From assembly GCA_039519185.1 (NCBI GenBank), contig CM076851.1, positions 34,641,799 through 34,705,798 of the forward strand: a DNA stretch of 64,000 bases. Reading direction: 5' to 3'. Of the stretch, positions 33,139-44,673 are shown piece by piece. The notes beneath the pieces were generated by a model. It did not search any database, had not been told where the DNA came from, and saw only the letters and a program-made list of their open reading frames with translations. Source of the stretch: Astragalus membranaceus. Taxonomy: Eukaryota; Streptophyta; Magnoliopsida; Fabales; Fabaceae. Every line of letters begins with the position of its first letter. Position 1 is the stretch's first letter. A program made the translations under genes and the position numbers.

Positions 33139-33677
33139 CAAAAAAAAACAAAAAAAGTTATATATAAATAAATAAGTAAATAATTCTTTCTCTTGTGGAA
33201 TGCTTTGAGGAAAATGGGTAAGTGAGTGAGATTGTTGAAATTGACAAAGAGAGAAGTAGGCCTAACTCCAAGTTGTAATCTATTTATACAAATTTATCCA
33301 CCCTTACCTAAGCCCCGTTACAACCTTGAAAGTCCTCAAATAGTGTGTATGTGTATCATGTGTATAGATGTGTATAGAACTTGTTCAAGCCTATGAAATG
33401 ATGATGCAGGCATTGTGAATTGAGTGACCACCTTAGACACTTCAAAGAGAGATTGGTGAGATGTGTGAAAAAGAGAGAATTTGAGAACTCTTTCCTGCTT
33501 ATGATCTTGTATTTTCCAATTCGGTTGTCTTGCTACTGTATTAGGTTGATGATGATTTTTGATATGCTGTGTGGTTAACTGGTTTGTGTGGAATGTGTGA
33601 CAGCTAAATTAAAAAAATAGCCACATCCTGAATTGAATGTTTGCTTGAGGACAAGCAAAAATTTAAATTTGGGGTTG
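32334..33677 (+). other. Athila 3' non-coding region
   Basis: Between integrase and 3' LTR there is 1.3 kb with no frame large enough for the env-like ORF found in some Athila elements. It has an AT dinucleotide run (33107-33136) and repeated CTAAGTTTGGGGT words near 33017-33062. A purine-rich tract (AAATTTGGGGTTG) directly precedes the 3' LTR. Confidence 0.6.
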
Positions 33678-35282
33678 TGTTGACTCTCTGTCATATGATA
33701 TAAGTTGCTCAATTTTAGAACCAAAACTGCATGAGTTTGATTGTAATTCTGTCATTATCAGGGGAATTAGCATAGTTTAGATCAAATGTATTAGGAAGTC
33801 AATTGTAAGCAATTTCCAGCATTTCTGGTGTTATACTGTAATTGAAGACCTCCAAGTTGTTGTGGCATCAGCTAGCGAACCAGACAATTGCCTAGTGATG
33901 CAGCAGGAATTGGAAGAATTGGTTACTGAAACTTTTCGCGTCGACCAGGAGGTGTCGCGTCGCGACGCAGCAGAAGTATTTCGCAGGATTTGTTTCTGGA
34001 AGTTTTCGTGTCGCGACGGGTACCGGTCGCGTCGCGATGGTGCGTAAAAATTAGGGTTTCTTAAGCTCAGTTCAGCGGATTTTTGAGAGGACTGATCCAT
34101 TGGAGCGCAGCCAAGGTTTAGAGCAGCTGAGAGAGGCGAATTTGGAGGCTTCCACGCACTTGGGAACAAGGGTTTCATGGTTCTAATGACTTCCTTCACT
34201 TGTATTGTCTCTTTTATCTTAGTTTGTACTTCTCTGATCATGTGTAACTAAATTTCTCAGATTAGGGAGAGATGATTCTCCCCAAACCTCTCTATTGAAC
34301 ACTTTGCTATGGTTAATTCAGTTGTTTGTTTGATTTATCATATGTCTAGACCTCTATGTTTAATTCTTTATTACTACATATGATAGTTTTAATGATTTAG
34401 GGTTTATGATCACCATAGGAATATGGGTTTGTAGGCTTGAAATTGGGGGTCTAGATCACATACTTGTTGTCATAGGAATATGGAACCATAGGTTTGTGAA
34501 TTCTCTAGTTCTAGGGCTTAATGCTTTACCTATTGGCATGAATCATCTAAGGAATTAGGGTATCTCAATTAGGTAAAAGGGGTTTTGAGGCAAGGAATTG
34601 TCCTTAACCTATATTAGTGAACTGAATCTGGTATATTGAATAAACAACTTGAAATTAACTGAAGGTTCATGTGATAGGATAGGGGAGAGGATTCAATCCC
34701 TAATCGCTTGTCTTTATTCTATTTAACAACCGTTTTATTTCGCGTCACTGAAATTCCAACTTAATCCAGTTTTCACATCTAAGAGTTAATAACTTAGCCA
34801 TTGTTAACAACACGCAATCCCTGTGGATACGACCGGTCTTACCATTTTTACTATTACTTGCAACGTTTCAGTACACTTGCTGAAATTTTAAGAGAAGCCC
34901 ACGCCGCCTGGGAAACCCGCACTTGCAGAGCTCCGCCTGTTGCTCCTTCTGAACTAGCCCCACAGGCAAATGTCACGCTACCAGCAACGGCAGTACAACA
35001 GATCATGGAAATGCTGACCGAGGTCGTTTCGGGACGGGCGAACACCGTGCCCAAACCGAACCAGGTCGACGTTCAATCCCCGATCCGAACAAGAAATCCC
35101 TCTAGGCGGCATAGATCGCCCCCTAGGAGACGTCACGTTCACCAGTCACACCCCGGTGAGGGAGAACAAGGGGGTCCAGGACGTCTCCTAGGACGCCCCC
35201 ATCATCAACGGATCCCACCTACTGGCCGGACGAGCCCTCATCCCAGAACTCCTCTTACGGGTCCACTAAGTCTTCCCGACGC

Positions 35283-37091
35283 TTGCGAAGCAGATCGCAT
35301 GATCGGTACGACTGGTATCATTATAGCAAGTACTCACCAGATGGATATGGTCGACATCACTACTCAATGAGATCCCCCCCCCCCCCCCGACGTGACCATC
35401 GAGGCCGACACTGGGGAAAGGGTGAATCGCGCAAAGGACCCTTCACCAGAGAGATTGACGAATACCCAATCCTGCCTTCCCTCGAGAAGCCTCTGACACT
35501 GAGAATGTATGATGGTATTAGTGATCTCGACGCTCATCTAGACTACTTCGACTTAATGATGCAATACCGAGGGGCTAGAGAACCGGTGAAGTGTAGGATT
35601 TTCCCATTAACCCTTGAGAATTCCGCCCTGGAATGGTTTAGAGAACTTAAACCAAACACCATCTCGTCATGGGAATAGTTGGCTAGAACTTTTTCGGCAC
35701 GCTTCACAGCATCTAGGGTGAAGCCTAAGTCGCATGCCGTGTTGAAGGCGATCGGACAAGGGTAAAACGAGACGCTCCGTGAGTACGTCGAACGATTTAA
35801 CAAGGAAGCCACCACTGTGAGACGATTAGAGGATAAAATGCGATTATGGTTCCTGAGGGACGACCTAAGGAGTGGCAGCCTATTCGAAATCGAAGTTGGT
35901 GTGAACCAACGGCGCGACTTAGCTATTTTTCTCCGAAGGTCACAGAGATTCATGAATCACGAAGAAGCGGCTATGGCTAGCCGGGCGGTCGCAAGGGGCG
36001 GGCAAGAAAGACCCCATGAAGAGCGCGACCAGAAGCAAAGAAGAGAACGGGGGGGCTCATCGCGTGAAGGCAAACTGAAAAAGTTCAACGAGCGCACAAA
36101 GCTGAAAACCTCATACGCCCAGATCATCTCCGAATGTGCCAATACTGAATTCAGGGATATCAAAAGGCCAGAGCCGCTCGTCCTCAAGGATGGTCAACAC
36201 CCGCCTCATAAGTACTGCCGATACCACCACAGTAACGGGCACTATACGAATAACTGCATGACGCTCAAAGACGAAAACGAAGAGCTCTTTCGTAAGGGTA
36301 AGCTAACCCAATATGTCAAGAAGGGCGAGACAGAAGACCGAGAAGAGAGGAGACAAGCCCGCTCCCCTCGAAAGGGAAAAGCGGTAGTCAATGAGGTCAC
36401 TAAGATGGGCAAGGACGACGATGGCTATGACGAGGAGGAGGAGGAGGTGGACATTCGGAAATCCAAGGGGCGACCAGTGGCCTTGGTCATCTCTGGAGGG
36501 TCCCCGATCGAAGGCGGGGAGTCCAATAAATCAATGAAGCGCCGGTGGAAGGAAATCCTGACCGCAGCTTCAACTTCAGCACCAAAAATTTCCTCAAAAA
36601 TACTGCCCTTGGCGTTTGGGGACAATGACTTACTAGACGGCAAGCCAGACAAGTACGTCCCACTCTTGATCACTGCAGTAATGGCCAACGTCAAAGTAAG
36701 AAGAATCCTGGTCGACCAAGGGAGTTCGGCGGATATCATCTTCGAAGATCTTCTCAACGTATTGAAGATATCAAGGGACGACCTCACACTCTACAGAGGG
36801 TCAGACCTCACCAGTTTTAACGGGTCGTCTACAACGCCTCTTGACCACCTCGAACTAATGGTCACATCTGGGGACGACAACGTAGAAAAGCCATTGTGTA
36901 GGACGGTAAAGACACCCTTCCTTGTGCTCCCATGCAAATCGGTATATCAATGCATTATAGGCCGACCCACCCTAGGAAGACTAGGGGCAGTCGCCTCGAC
37001 CGTTCATCTCAAGATGAAATTCTACTTCGACACAGATGGAGTGATCACCTACTGGCAGATCTCCACTCAGCTAGAAGATGTCATTTTATGA
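35283..37091 (+). pseudogene. TAT-element gag and protease, broken
   Basis: Frames from 34892 to 37091 hold the Gag protein and protease of the outer element. The gag core reads LRMYDGISDLDAHLDYFDLMM to LENSALEWFRELKPNTISSWE and is stopped by TAG at 35679 and TAA at 35763. It then continues as LREYVERFNKEA and, from 35817, as a basic C-terminal region with a CRYHHSNGHYTNNC zinc-knuckle-like motif. The aspartic protease is marked by ILVDQGSSADIIF. A 14-16 C homopolymer near 35375 may have shifted the frame between the leader (34892 on) and gag. Clear decay. Confidence 0.85.
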
Positions 37092-37291
37092 GTCTTAAAG
37101 AACAAGGAGAGCTGGAAACCAAGAAATCAGAAACCAGAGAAAATAAGAGAGGCCACCAAGTCACTGTGGCCGACCTGGATGGCCGATACGACCCAGATAG
37201 CGAGGAGGAAGAGGGCGACGACGCCTTGACCAAGGAACTTAAAAAGTGAATTAAAAGACATGAACCCGATGGCGAGTTTGCGCAAGTCCAA

Positions 37292-38395
37292 TTGGGGGAC
37301 GATCCAAATAGAACGGTCAAAATCGGTATCGATCTCCCAGACGAGGTGCGAGAGCAACTAACACAATGTTTAAAAGAGCATGCTGATCTATTTGCTTGGA
37401 GTGCGGCCGACATGCCGGGAATCCCACCAAAGGTAGCATGCCACCATCTGGCCGTAGACCCATCGGTCAAGTGGGTCGCCCAGAGACGACGTATTCAGAA
37501 AGAAGACAAGGCCCAGGCTGCCATCAAAGCAGTTGAAGATCTGATCGAGGTCGGCTTTGTCAGAGAGATCAAGTACACCACTTGGTTATCCAACGTGGTC
37601 TTAGTCAAGAAAGCAAATGGGAAGTGGCGCATGTGCGTCGACTACACCGATCTGAACCGAGCTTGCCCTAAAGATGCGTTCCCGGTCCCAAGTGTTGATC
37701 GATTGGTAGACAGCGCCTCTGGCTTCTGCTTATTATCCTTCCTGGACGCGTACTCAGGATATAATCAGATTGCCATGTATTCGCCCGACAAGGAAAAGAC
37801 AGCCTTCATGACTGAGAAAGGGAATTATTGTTACCGAGTGATGCCATTCGGTTTAAAAAATGCAGGGGCGACCTATCAAAGAATGATGAATAAAGTATTC
37901 CATGCCCAGATTGTACGGGTGGTTGAAGTTTATCTTGATGATATTATCGTCAAAAGCAAAGCAGATGCCGATCACCTGGCCGACCTCCGTGAAGTGTTTG
38001 CAGAAGCCCAGAAAAATTCCCTCAGGCTGAACACCGAGAAATGCACATTTGGTGTAAGGGCGGGAAAATTCCTGGGTTTCTATCTAACGGAAAGAGGAAT
38101 TGAAGCCAACCCGGACAAATGTTGGGCGGTTACTGATATGAAAACGCCAACCACCATGAAAGAGATCCAGAAGTTGAACAGGATGATCGCAACATTGTCA
38201 CGATTTATCGCAAAAGCGGCCAACAAATCACTTCCAATTTTCAACTTACTCAAGAAAGAGGCAGAGTTCAAATGGACACCTGAGTGCGAGCAAGCCTTGG
38301 ACCGGCTCAAGGCTGCTTTGTTACAGCCGACCATCTTAACCAAGCCCGAATCGGGTGAAACGTTATACCTATATATACTTAGCAATCACCGATGA
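37292..38395 (+). pseudogene. TAT-element reverse transcriptase, truncated after the RNase H start
   Basis: The frame contains the full reverse transcriptase palm: LSNVVLVKKANGKWRMCVDY, FCLLSFLDAYSGYNQI, KTAFMTEKGNYCYRVMPFGLKNAGATYQ and an intact YLDD box (VYLDDIIVKSK). The connection region (NRMIATLSRFIAKAANKSLPIF) follows. The RNase H domain begins (LTKPESGETLYLYI), then frame and sequence are lost within about 100 bp. The 550 bp to the LTR hold no integrase. The frame begins ahead of the palm (ADMPGIPPKVACHHLAVD), as in the lineage. Confidence 0.92.
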
Positions 38396-38954
38396 AGCCT
38401 TGGGCGCAATTCTTGTTCAGGACAGTAAGCCGCTCTAAAAGGAATCGGACGACCTGGAGCGGAAGAATGAACATTTAGTCCGCGCACTGGGTAGTAGATC
38501 CACGGGAGGTATTTGTCTGCTTGAAACGGGAAGCACCTCGCCAGATTAGAGCCAAGAAATCAAGTCGTTGGCAGAGAACTCAAGTCGCCCTCAGAGAACT
38601 CAAAACAACGCAAATGTCAAATGAAGGAGGGGAAAACCCCTTATATAATGGGCCTACCACGAAATCGTGGACTGGAGGTGAAACGACGAGACCTTTCGCC
38701 TTACGCATTAAATGCTAGCCTCGAAGGGCACAATAACACCATTGCCTACCACCTCAATATGTCAAATTAATCACCTCGAGAACTGAGCAGTCACGCGTCA
38801 CGTCAGTCAGAGCTTGAAGACCACAGTTTCCAAGAAATGTACCCGAATGCAATGCGCGGGCGTACTATCGCTGCGGGACGACTTAAGATTAGACCGGGGG
38901 CAACCGATTCAAGGCAGAGCCCGATCTATGGTTGGGCCCGGCTTGGGGGGCATT

Positions 38955-39304
38955 TGTTCTGGACTAGGCCAAGCTCCCATTCTAGCTAAATGGACCGCGA
39001 ACTGGCCCAACTCTCCAGCGATCCATGGACAGCTCCCCCGGGCAAATCAACGGCTGAGAGCAAGCCGCACCATCCGACGGCCACATAACCTTGTCAGACG
39101 CTATAAATAGGGGTCAAACCCCACTGACAGGTAGACTGTGTTCATTCATTTAATATTCCTGCATTGACCATTACCCCACTGACTTGGGCGTCAGAGTGTC
39201 AGTGCAGGTACAACCCGAGCCGAACTCTGCTCCCAACATACGCTTCTCCAGGCGCGACCAGCAATCAGATCGGCCTATCTATCAAGACAGAGTAGTGCAG
39301 TTCA
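38955..39304 (+). repeat. 3' LTR of the TAT-type element
   Basis: The 350-bp partner of 24756-25109 begins TGTTCTGGACT and ends GTTCA. It contains the same GCTATAAATAGGGG box. GATTG follows it, against GATTA before the 5' LTR. Confidence 0.88.
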
Positions 39305-39538
39305 GATTGGAATGTGACTTTCAACTTGTATTTATAGCTTTCAACAACAACATGCTAGTTCCAGGAAGACTAAGAAATATATAGAACAACTGTATTGAAT
39401 TAACAAAGAAAATGAGATTTACTAACTCATTTTTCGCAAAGAAAATAAACGTGCTGATAGGGTAGCTACCAATGGTACTAATATTAGTGGATTTAATTGA
39501 TGGAATTTTATCCTAGGCTAATCTAATCTAATCTAATA
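39305..39538 (+). other. Right flank of the nest, possible RNase H fragment
   Basis: The stretch at about 39427-39480 reads RKENKRADRVATNG in one frame, reminiscent of the C-terminal end of plant RNase H-like domains (REANKxADxLA). Otherwise nothing is recognised. It ends at the Helitron's left end. Confidence 0.25.
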
Positions 39539-42273
39539 TCTATTTATACTATTAAACCACACTTAAACTACCCATAAAAGTCTTCACACTTACTTGACAC
39601 CTTGCCACTCTATAATAACTCCAAAGGGTATTTAGGTCATTACCCTCTCTTCCTTTCTTTTTTTTTTACACTCTCTTTCCACCTTTTCACTTTTCTCTTA
39701 CACTCTCTTTCTTCCTTTTTCCTTTTTACACTCTATTTCTTCCTTTTTTTTAACTCTCTTCTTACACCCTCTTTCCTCATTTTCACTTCTCTCTTACACT
39801 CTATTTCTTCCTTTTTTTTCTTTTTACTTTACTTTTACTTTTTACATAAATAATTTTTCTCTTTCTATTATCATTATACTTTAGTTTTTTAACTAAATTT
39901 CTAAATTTATACACTCTTATTGATAATCTACTATCACCTCTTATTGATATTTATCTTTTACTATCTAATATAATCTACTAATCAACTAAAATAATCAATT
40001 GAAACTACGAGATAACTGCAATTATATATATAAAAATATGGGATAACTATACTGATATATAAAAAAACATAGGATTAAACAACTGATTAATATTTAAAAC
40101 AAATATTTCTCATTGATAACCTACTATAATCTACTAATCAACTAAAAAAATCAATTGAAACTACGAGATAAATGCAATGATATATAAAAAACACGGGATA
40201 ACTGCACTGATATATACAAAACACGGGATTGATATTTGTAATTGATAATTAAAATTATTGAAGCATACTATGAACCTATTATCTAAAAAACAAGAAGATG
40301 TAATGACTATTTAAACTACTGATTAATATTTAAAACAAATATTTCTCATTGATAATCTACTATCTAACTTTTACTATCTACTATAATCTACTAATCAACT
40401 AAAATAATCAATTAAAACTACGAGATAACAGCAATGATAGATAAAAAACACGGGATAACTGCACTGATATAAAAAAAACACGAGATTAATATTTGTCATT
40501 GATAATTATAATTTTTGAAAACTACTATAAACCTACTACCTAAAAAACAAGAAGGCTTAGTGACTATTTAAACTAAATATTTGTCACTGATTTGTCACTA
40601 GTACCTAAAAAAGAACAAATAATTGTCACTGATTTGTAAAAAACAAAGGATAAATATTTCTTATTGATAATCTACTATCTATCTTTTACTATCTACTATA
40701 TATAATCTACTAATCAACTCAAATAATCAATTGAAACTACGAGATAACTGCAATATGATATATAAAAAAACACAGGATAACTGCATTAATATATAAAAAA
40801 ACACGGGATTAATATTTGTAATTGATAATTAAAATTTTTGAAGACTACTATAAAACTATTATCTAAAAAACAAGAAGATTTAATGACTATTTAAACTACT
40901 GATTAATATTTAAAACAAATATTTCTTATTGATAATCTACTATCTACTATCTCTCTTTTACTATCTATTATTATCTACTATCTCTCTTTTACTATCTATT
41001 ATTATCTACTAATCAACTAAAACAATCAATTGAAACTACGAGATAACTGCACTGATATATAAAAAACACGGGATAACTGCACTGATATATAAAAAACACG
41101 AGATTAATATTTGTCATTGATAATTAAAAATTGTGAAGACTACTAGTACAAACCTACTACCTAAAAAACAAGAAGACTTAATGGCTATTTAAACTAATAA
41201 TTAATATTTAAAACAAATATTTCTCATTGATAATCTACTATCTAACTTTTACTATCTACTATAATCTACTAATCAACTAAAATAATCAATTGAAACTACG
41301 AGAAAACTGCAATGATATATAAAAAAACACGGGATAACTGTAGTGATATATAAAAAAACACGGGATTAATATTTGTCATTGATAATTATAATTTTTGAAT
41401 ACTACTATAAACCTACTATCTAAAAAAACAAGAAGACTTAATGACTATTTAAACTGATTAATATTTAAAACACACGTGACAAATTGTCACTAATATCTAA
41501 AAAAGGACAAATAATTGTCACTGATTTATAAAAAAATACAGGATAAATATTTCTTATTGATAATCTAATATCTATCTTTAACTATCTACTATAATCTACT
41601 AATCAACTCAAACAATCAATTGAAACTATGAGATAACTGCACTGATACATAAAAAACACGGGATGACGACACTGATATATATAAAAACACGGGGATAACT
41701 TCAATGATATATATAAAAACACAGCATAGCCGCACTGATATATTAAAAAACACAAGATAACAACACTGATATATAAAAAACACAGGATAAATGCACATAT
41801 TGTTTGTAAATGATACTTTTACATTTTTAGATTTTAATATTTATATATTTTATATTTGAAACTATTTTTATCTACTTTAAATTTGTCTTTATTTTCACGA
41901 GGTAATGTTCAGACTATACAACTGTGTTTTAAAGCATTAAACAACTATTAATATCTGCTTTTGTATTTTAAGTTTGAGACATTGAAATTTCTATCGAATT
42001 GTTTCATTTACATCATTTCTATTCAATTTAATACTAATATGTCATTGATTAACAAAAATTAACAGTATGAAGAAACTTTTTTTAAATATCGTTTATTACC
42101 AAAATAAAAGAGAAATTTTATTTATCGTAACCACAAAACTTACTTTAACTTCGTCTATCTACCTCTTACAAACATAGCTTCGATTTACATTATTTAAATT
42201 CTAGAAATCAATCTGATTCAAACTATACCAGATAACGCGATCAACCCTTGCGGATGCACGGGTATGTTACTAG
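39539..42273 (+). mobile_element. Non-autonomous Helitron
   Basis: The left end is TCTATTTATACTATTAAACC preceded by A. The right end carries a short hairpin (ACCCTTGC, loop GGAT, GCACGGGT; 42244-42263) followed by ATGTTACTAG. It ends in CTAG before a T, the hallmark of insertion between A and T without duplication. No Rep/helicase is encoded. The interior from about 39918 is a tandem array. An ORF near 39602 is low-complexity. Confidence 0.85.
39918..41800. repeat. Tandem array inside the Helitron
   Basis: Units start at ATTGATAATCTACTATC-type words at about 39919, 40110, 40338, 40657, 40930, 41227 and 41547, giving seven copies of roughly 190-320 bp. Each contains ACGAGATAACTGCA, GATATATAAAAAACACGGGA and AACAAGAAGACTTAATGACT. 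The spacing pattern repeats with a period near 890 bp (a short-variant unit with TTGTCACTGATTTGT recurs), which indicates higher-order structure. Confidence 0.85.
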
Positions 42274-43318
42274 TTTCTAATGAAATCTTTACACATTGAT
42301 ATGCTTTACCCAATTTTTGATTTAGATAGCCTTTTTTTATGGATAGGTTGACGCCCCATGCTCCACTTTCTGTATCATCTCTCTTTTTTAATAAAATTAT
42401 GGTGTGGTGTAGAGATAAGTAGTGATTGTGGTGACTGATGATGGCAACATAGTTGAAGTCATCTTCACTATTGTAATGCTTCTGCAAGCATTTTTACTAA
42501 CAAGTGTAACTCTAATACTTACATATTAAATAATAATATATTTAAAAAATTTTAGATTTGATTATCTTTTGTAAGAGTGTCCACGACTAATTCGGAGTTC
42601 GATCGAGATGTAAGTAAAAGTTTGACCTCAATTTGTTCCATCGACGAGAATCAAACTTGGGTTCTAGGCAAATCGATCCATTTAGATAAAGTGTGTTAAC
42701 CAGTCACATTAAGGTTTTTTTATGGTTACACCCAACCTTGAAGTTAAACAATTTAAATTTGATTATTGGTTTTGTGCTTGGATTATTTTTTTAAAATAAT
42801 GTTTAATGATGATTAACACAATGATTAAACTTTTGTGGAATTTTATTAAAAAAAAATTCTTGTTTTTTCTCAGTATGGGTCCAAAATTTTATAATTTAAT
42901 ATATTCGATATGAATATTTTTCTGTGTGTAAATATTCAATATGGTTATATATAAATTTTAAAATAACTTATACTATAATTTATTATGTTTGAAGAATTTT
43001 TTTTAATAATAATTAGTTATTAGTATAGTTGATGAACAAATTAAAAACATACTATATTTAAGAAATTTCATACTTGATGTGTCAAGAAAAAAATTCATAC
43101 TTGATATGTATTGTTCAATAATATAACAAATTCATTAATCATTAACCTTTCAAAAAAATCATTAAATGTATTGAGTGTTTATGTTGTCTGCAAATGGAGT
43201 GACAAATGTCACTTGAAACACACACACACACAGAGTTTGGGTCAGTCCTTCTGCGGGCTCAGGATCAGTTCTTCTGCGGGCTCAGGATCAGGCGAAAACG
43301 ATCACTAAGGGGAAAGCT
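42274..43318. other. Intergenic, no supported gene
   Basis: AT-rich DNA. A segment at about 42590-42700 carries a B-box-like word in reverse (GAATCAAACTTGGG) and may be a SINE remnant. A 22-bp direct repeat of TTCTGCGGGCTCAGGATCAG is at 43250-43290. Confidence 0.4.
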
Positions 43319-43871
43319 ATGTTTCGGAACTTCAAACCTCTGCTTCAGAATTGTGCTGATCTTGCTCCTGAGTGTTGGCATCCTCCTTCTATGGGCTTCA
43401 TCAAAATTAGCGTTGATGCATCGACGAGTGATTTTGGGTTCAGAACTGGTTGTGGTGGCGTTGCTAGGAACCATGCAAGTGATTTCATTTTCGGCTTCGC
43501 ACAAAAACTGGACCCTTGTAGTGTTCTGAAAGTTGAACTCTTAGCAATTCACCATGGTATTGCTCTTGCCGAGGATAAAGGAGAACGAAACTTAGTGGTG
43601 GATTCGGATTCTCAAGAGGCTATCCAATTATTGGTGGCCGGTGTTAATTCTCATCACTCTCTCTCTCTGGTATTATTAATGGGATAGTTAATATTATTAA
43701 TGATGATTGTATTGTTAGGTGGTCCAAAGTGCCTAAGGAACTCAATAAGGTGGCTGATGTTTTAGCCAAGCATAGTTTATTTATTAGTAGTAGTTTTCAA
43801 TTTTACGACACTGCCCCTCATTTTATCCTCTCGTGCATTCTTGAGGATAAGATGGGTAGGGTGTTTATGTA
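43319..43871 (+). pseudogene. RNase H-like domain fragment (RVT_3 type), frameshifted
   Basis: The frame carries a plant RNase H-like fold of the kind found at the end of LINE elements and in stand-alone reverse-transcriptase-derived proteins. The blocks are IKISVDASTSDFGF (first acidic residue), GCGGVARNHASDFIFGF, VLKVELLAIHHGIALA (E) and LVVDSDSQEAIQLL (D). At about 43670-43690 the frame shifts and the C-terminal part continues as CIVRWSKVPKELNKVADVLAKHS, to a stop near 43871. No reverse transcriptase adjoins it. It is most likely a degenerate retroelement tail. Confidence 0.8.
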
Positions 43872-44673
43872 ATTGTTCGGTTCTTTGGGGTCTATTCCCC
43901 TTTTTTCTCACAAAAGAAAAAACAAATTTAGGATAAATTAATGTTGCTAACACGACAAATAAAATGGAACCTAGAGAGTATTACATTTAATAGCAATGTT
44001 GGCCTCTAAATGAAAGCATAGTAATGATAGAGTAGTAGGTTGTGTGAATGATATTTAAAGTGAGAGAGAATATGAATAAATTATAAAAAGAAGAATAAGA
44101 TTTTTTCGGTATAAATCGGGTATCATCTACACGTAATTGCTAAGACTAATTCCTCGAATCAGGTAGGACCACAATGGGCGGCAAAGTTTTGCCTCAAGAG
44201 ATTTAACACTTCTAGCAAGCTGCATGCCCAAGGCTAGATTCGAGATCTTGGTTAACCTATAAGAGACCCCTACGATCTTATCGAAGTGATCTTGGATAAA
44301 AGAAGAACAAGATAGTCCAAAACAATATTAAAATTTTCAGTCAAAAAAACAATATAAAATTTAATAGATAATAAAGAAGGAAGAGACTAGTTTTTAGAGT
44401 CAGAGAATGCATTTATAAGACTTAATTGATTGATTGATAAATTAAAAGAATGTATGTATAGAAAGTTGAATGACAATAAAAATAACGTTGTTAAACATAG
44501 AAGATAATAAATACACATAATAAATATAGTGATCATTATTGACAGGTAATACATATATAGTATAAAAAATTAAAATCTTTGACTTACCTCTCACCCTTAA
44601 CTTAATCTAAATAACTTATAAAAAACCCTAGAGTGACAAACCGCTACTCAAACTCTTTCTACTTCATTGTCTA
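43872..44673. other. Intergenic and promoter of the defensin-like gene
   Basis: No gene is supported. A TATA-like TTATAAAAAA lies at about 44616-44625, some 50 bases upstream of the ATG at 44674. The first 33 bases of the coding-region type sequence (ACCGCTACTCAAACTC) are duplicated immediately upstream, at about 44640-44671. Confidence 0.5.

Larger units (their letters stand above)
25174..34891 (+). mobile_element. Athila-type Ty3/gypsy retrotransposon
   Basis: The 5' LTR (25174-26391, 1218 bp, TGTTGACTC to TTTTAACA) and 3' LTR (33678-34891) differ at about 3 percent of positions. The 3' LTR lacks its final CA and no clean target duplication is seen. The primer-binding site TGGCGCCGTTGCCGGGGA at 26398-26415 is complementary to the 3' end of plant tRNA-Asp, as in Athila. 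The order is gag, protease, reverse transcriptase, RNase H, integrase. Several frameshifts, a stop in gag and an internal MITE make it non-coding. The element lies in the leader of the TAT element. Confidence 0.93.
24756..39304 (+). mobile_element. TAT-lineage Ty3/gypsy retrotransposon, interrupted by an Athila element
   Basis: The LTRs are 24756-25109 and 38955-39304. Both begin TGTT(T/C)TGGACT and end GTTCA, and they differ at about 8 percent of positions plus indels. The flanks are GATTA and GATTG, a 5-bp duplication with one mismatch. A purine tract (GGCTTGGGGGGCA) precedes the 3' LTR. The gag, protease and reverse transcriptase resemble the TAT/Ogre/Retand group (CPKDAFPVPSVDRLVDSASG). 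RNase H is cut short and integrase is absent, so the copy is dead. Its leader is split by the insertion at 25174-34891. Confidence 0.88.

Noticed and set aside
32334..33677. Env-like gene expected in Athila elements
   Set aside because: No frame of adequate size, signal peptide or membrane segment pattern is present, so none is claimed.
39918..41800. CRISPR-like array
   Set aside because: Units are 190-320 bp long with similar sequence throughout and no unique spacers; they are ordinary tandem repeats in a eukaryotic genome.
42218..42273. Short palindrome near 42244-42263 as a possible terminator or riboswitch
   Set aside because: In a plant nuclear context, followed by ATGTTACTAG and T, it is better explained as the Helitron 3' hairpin.
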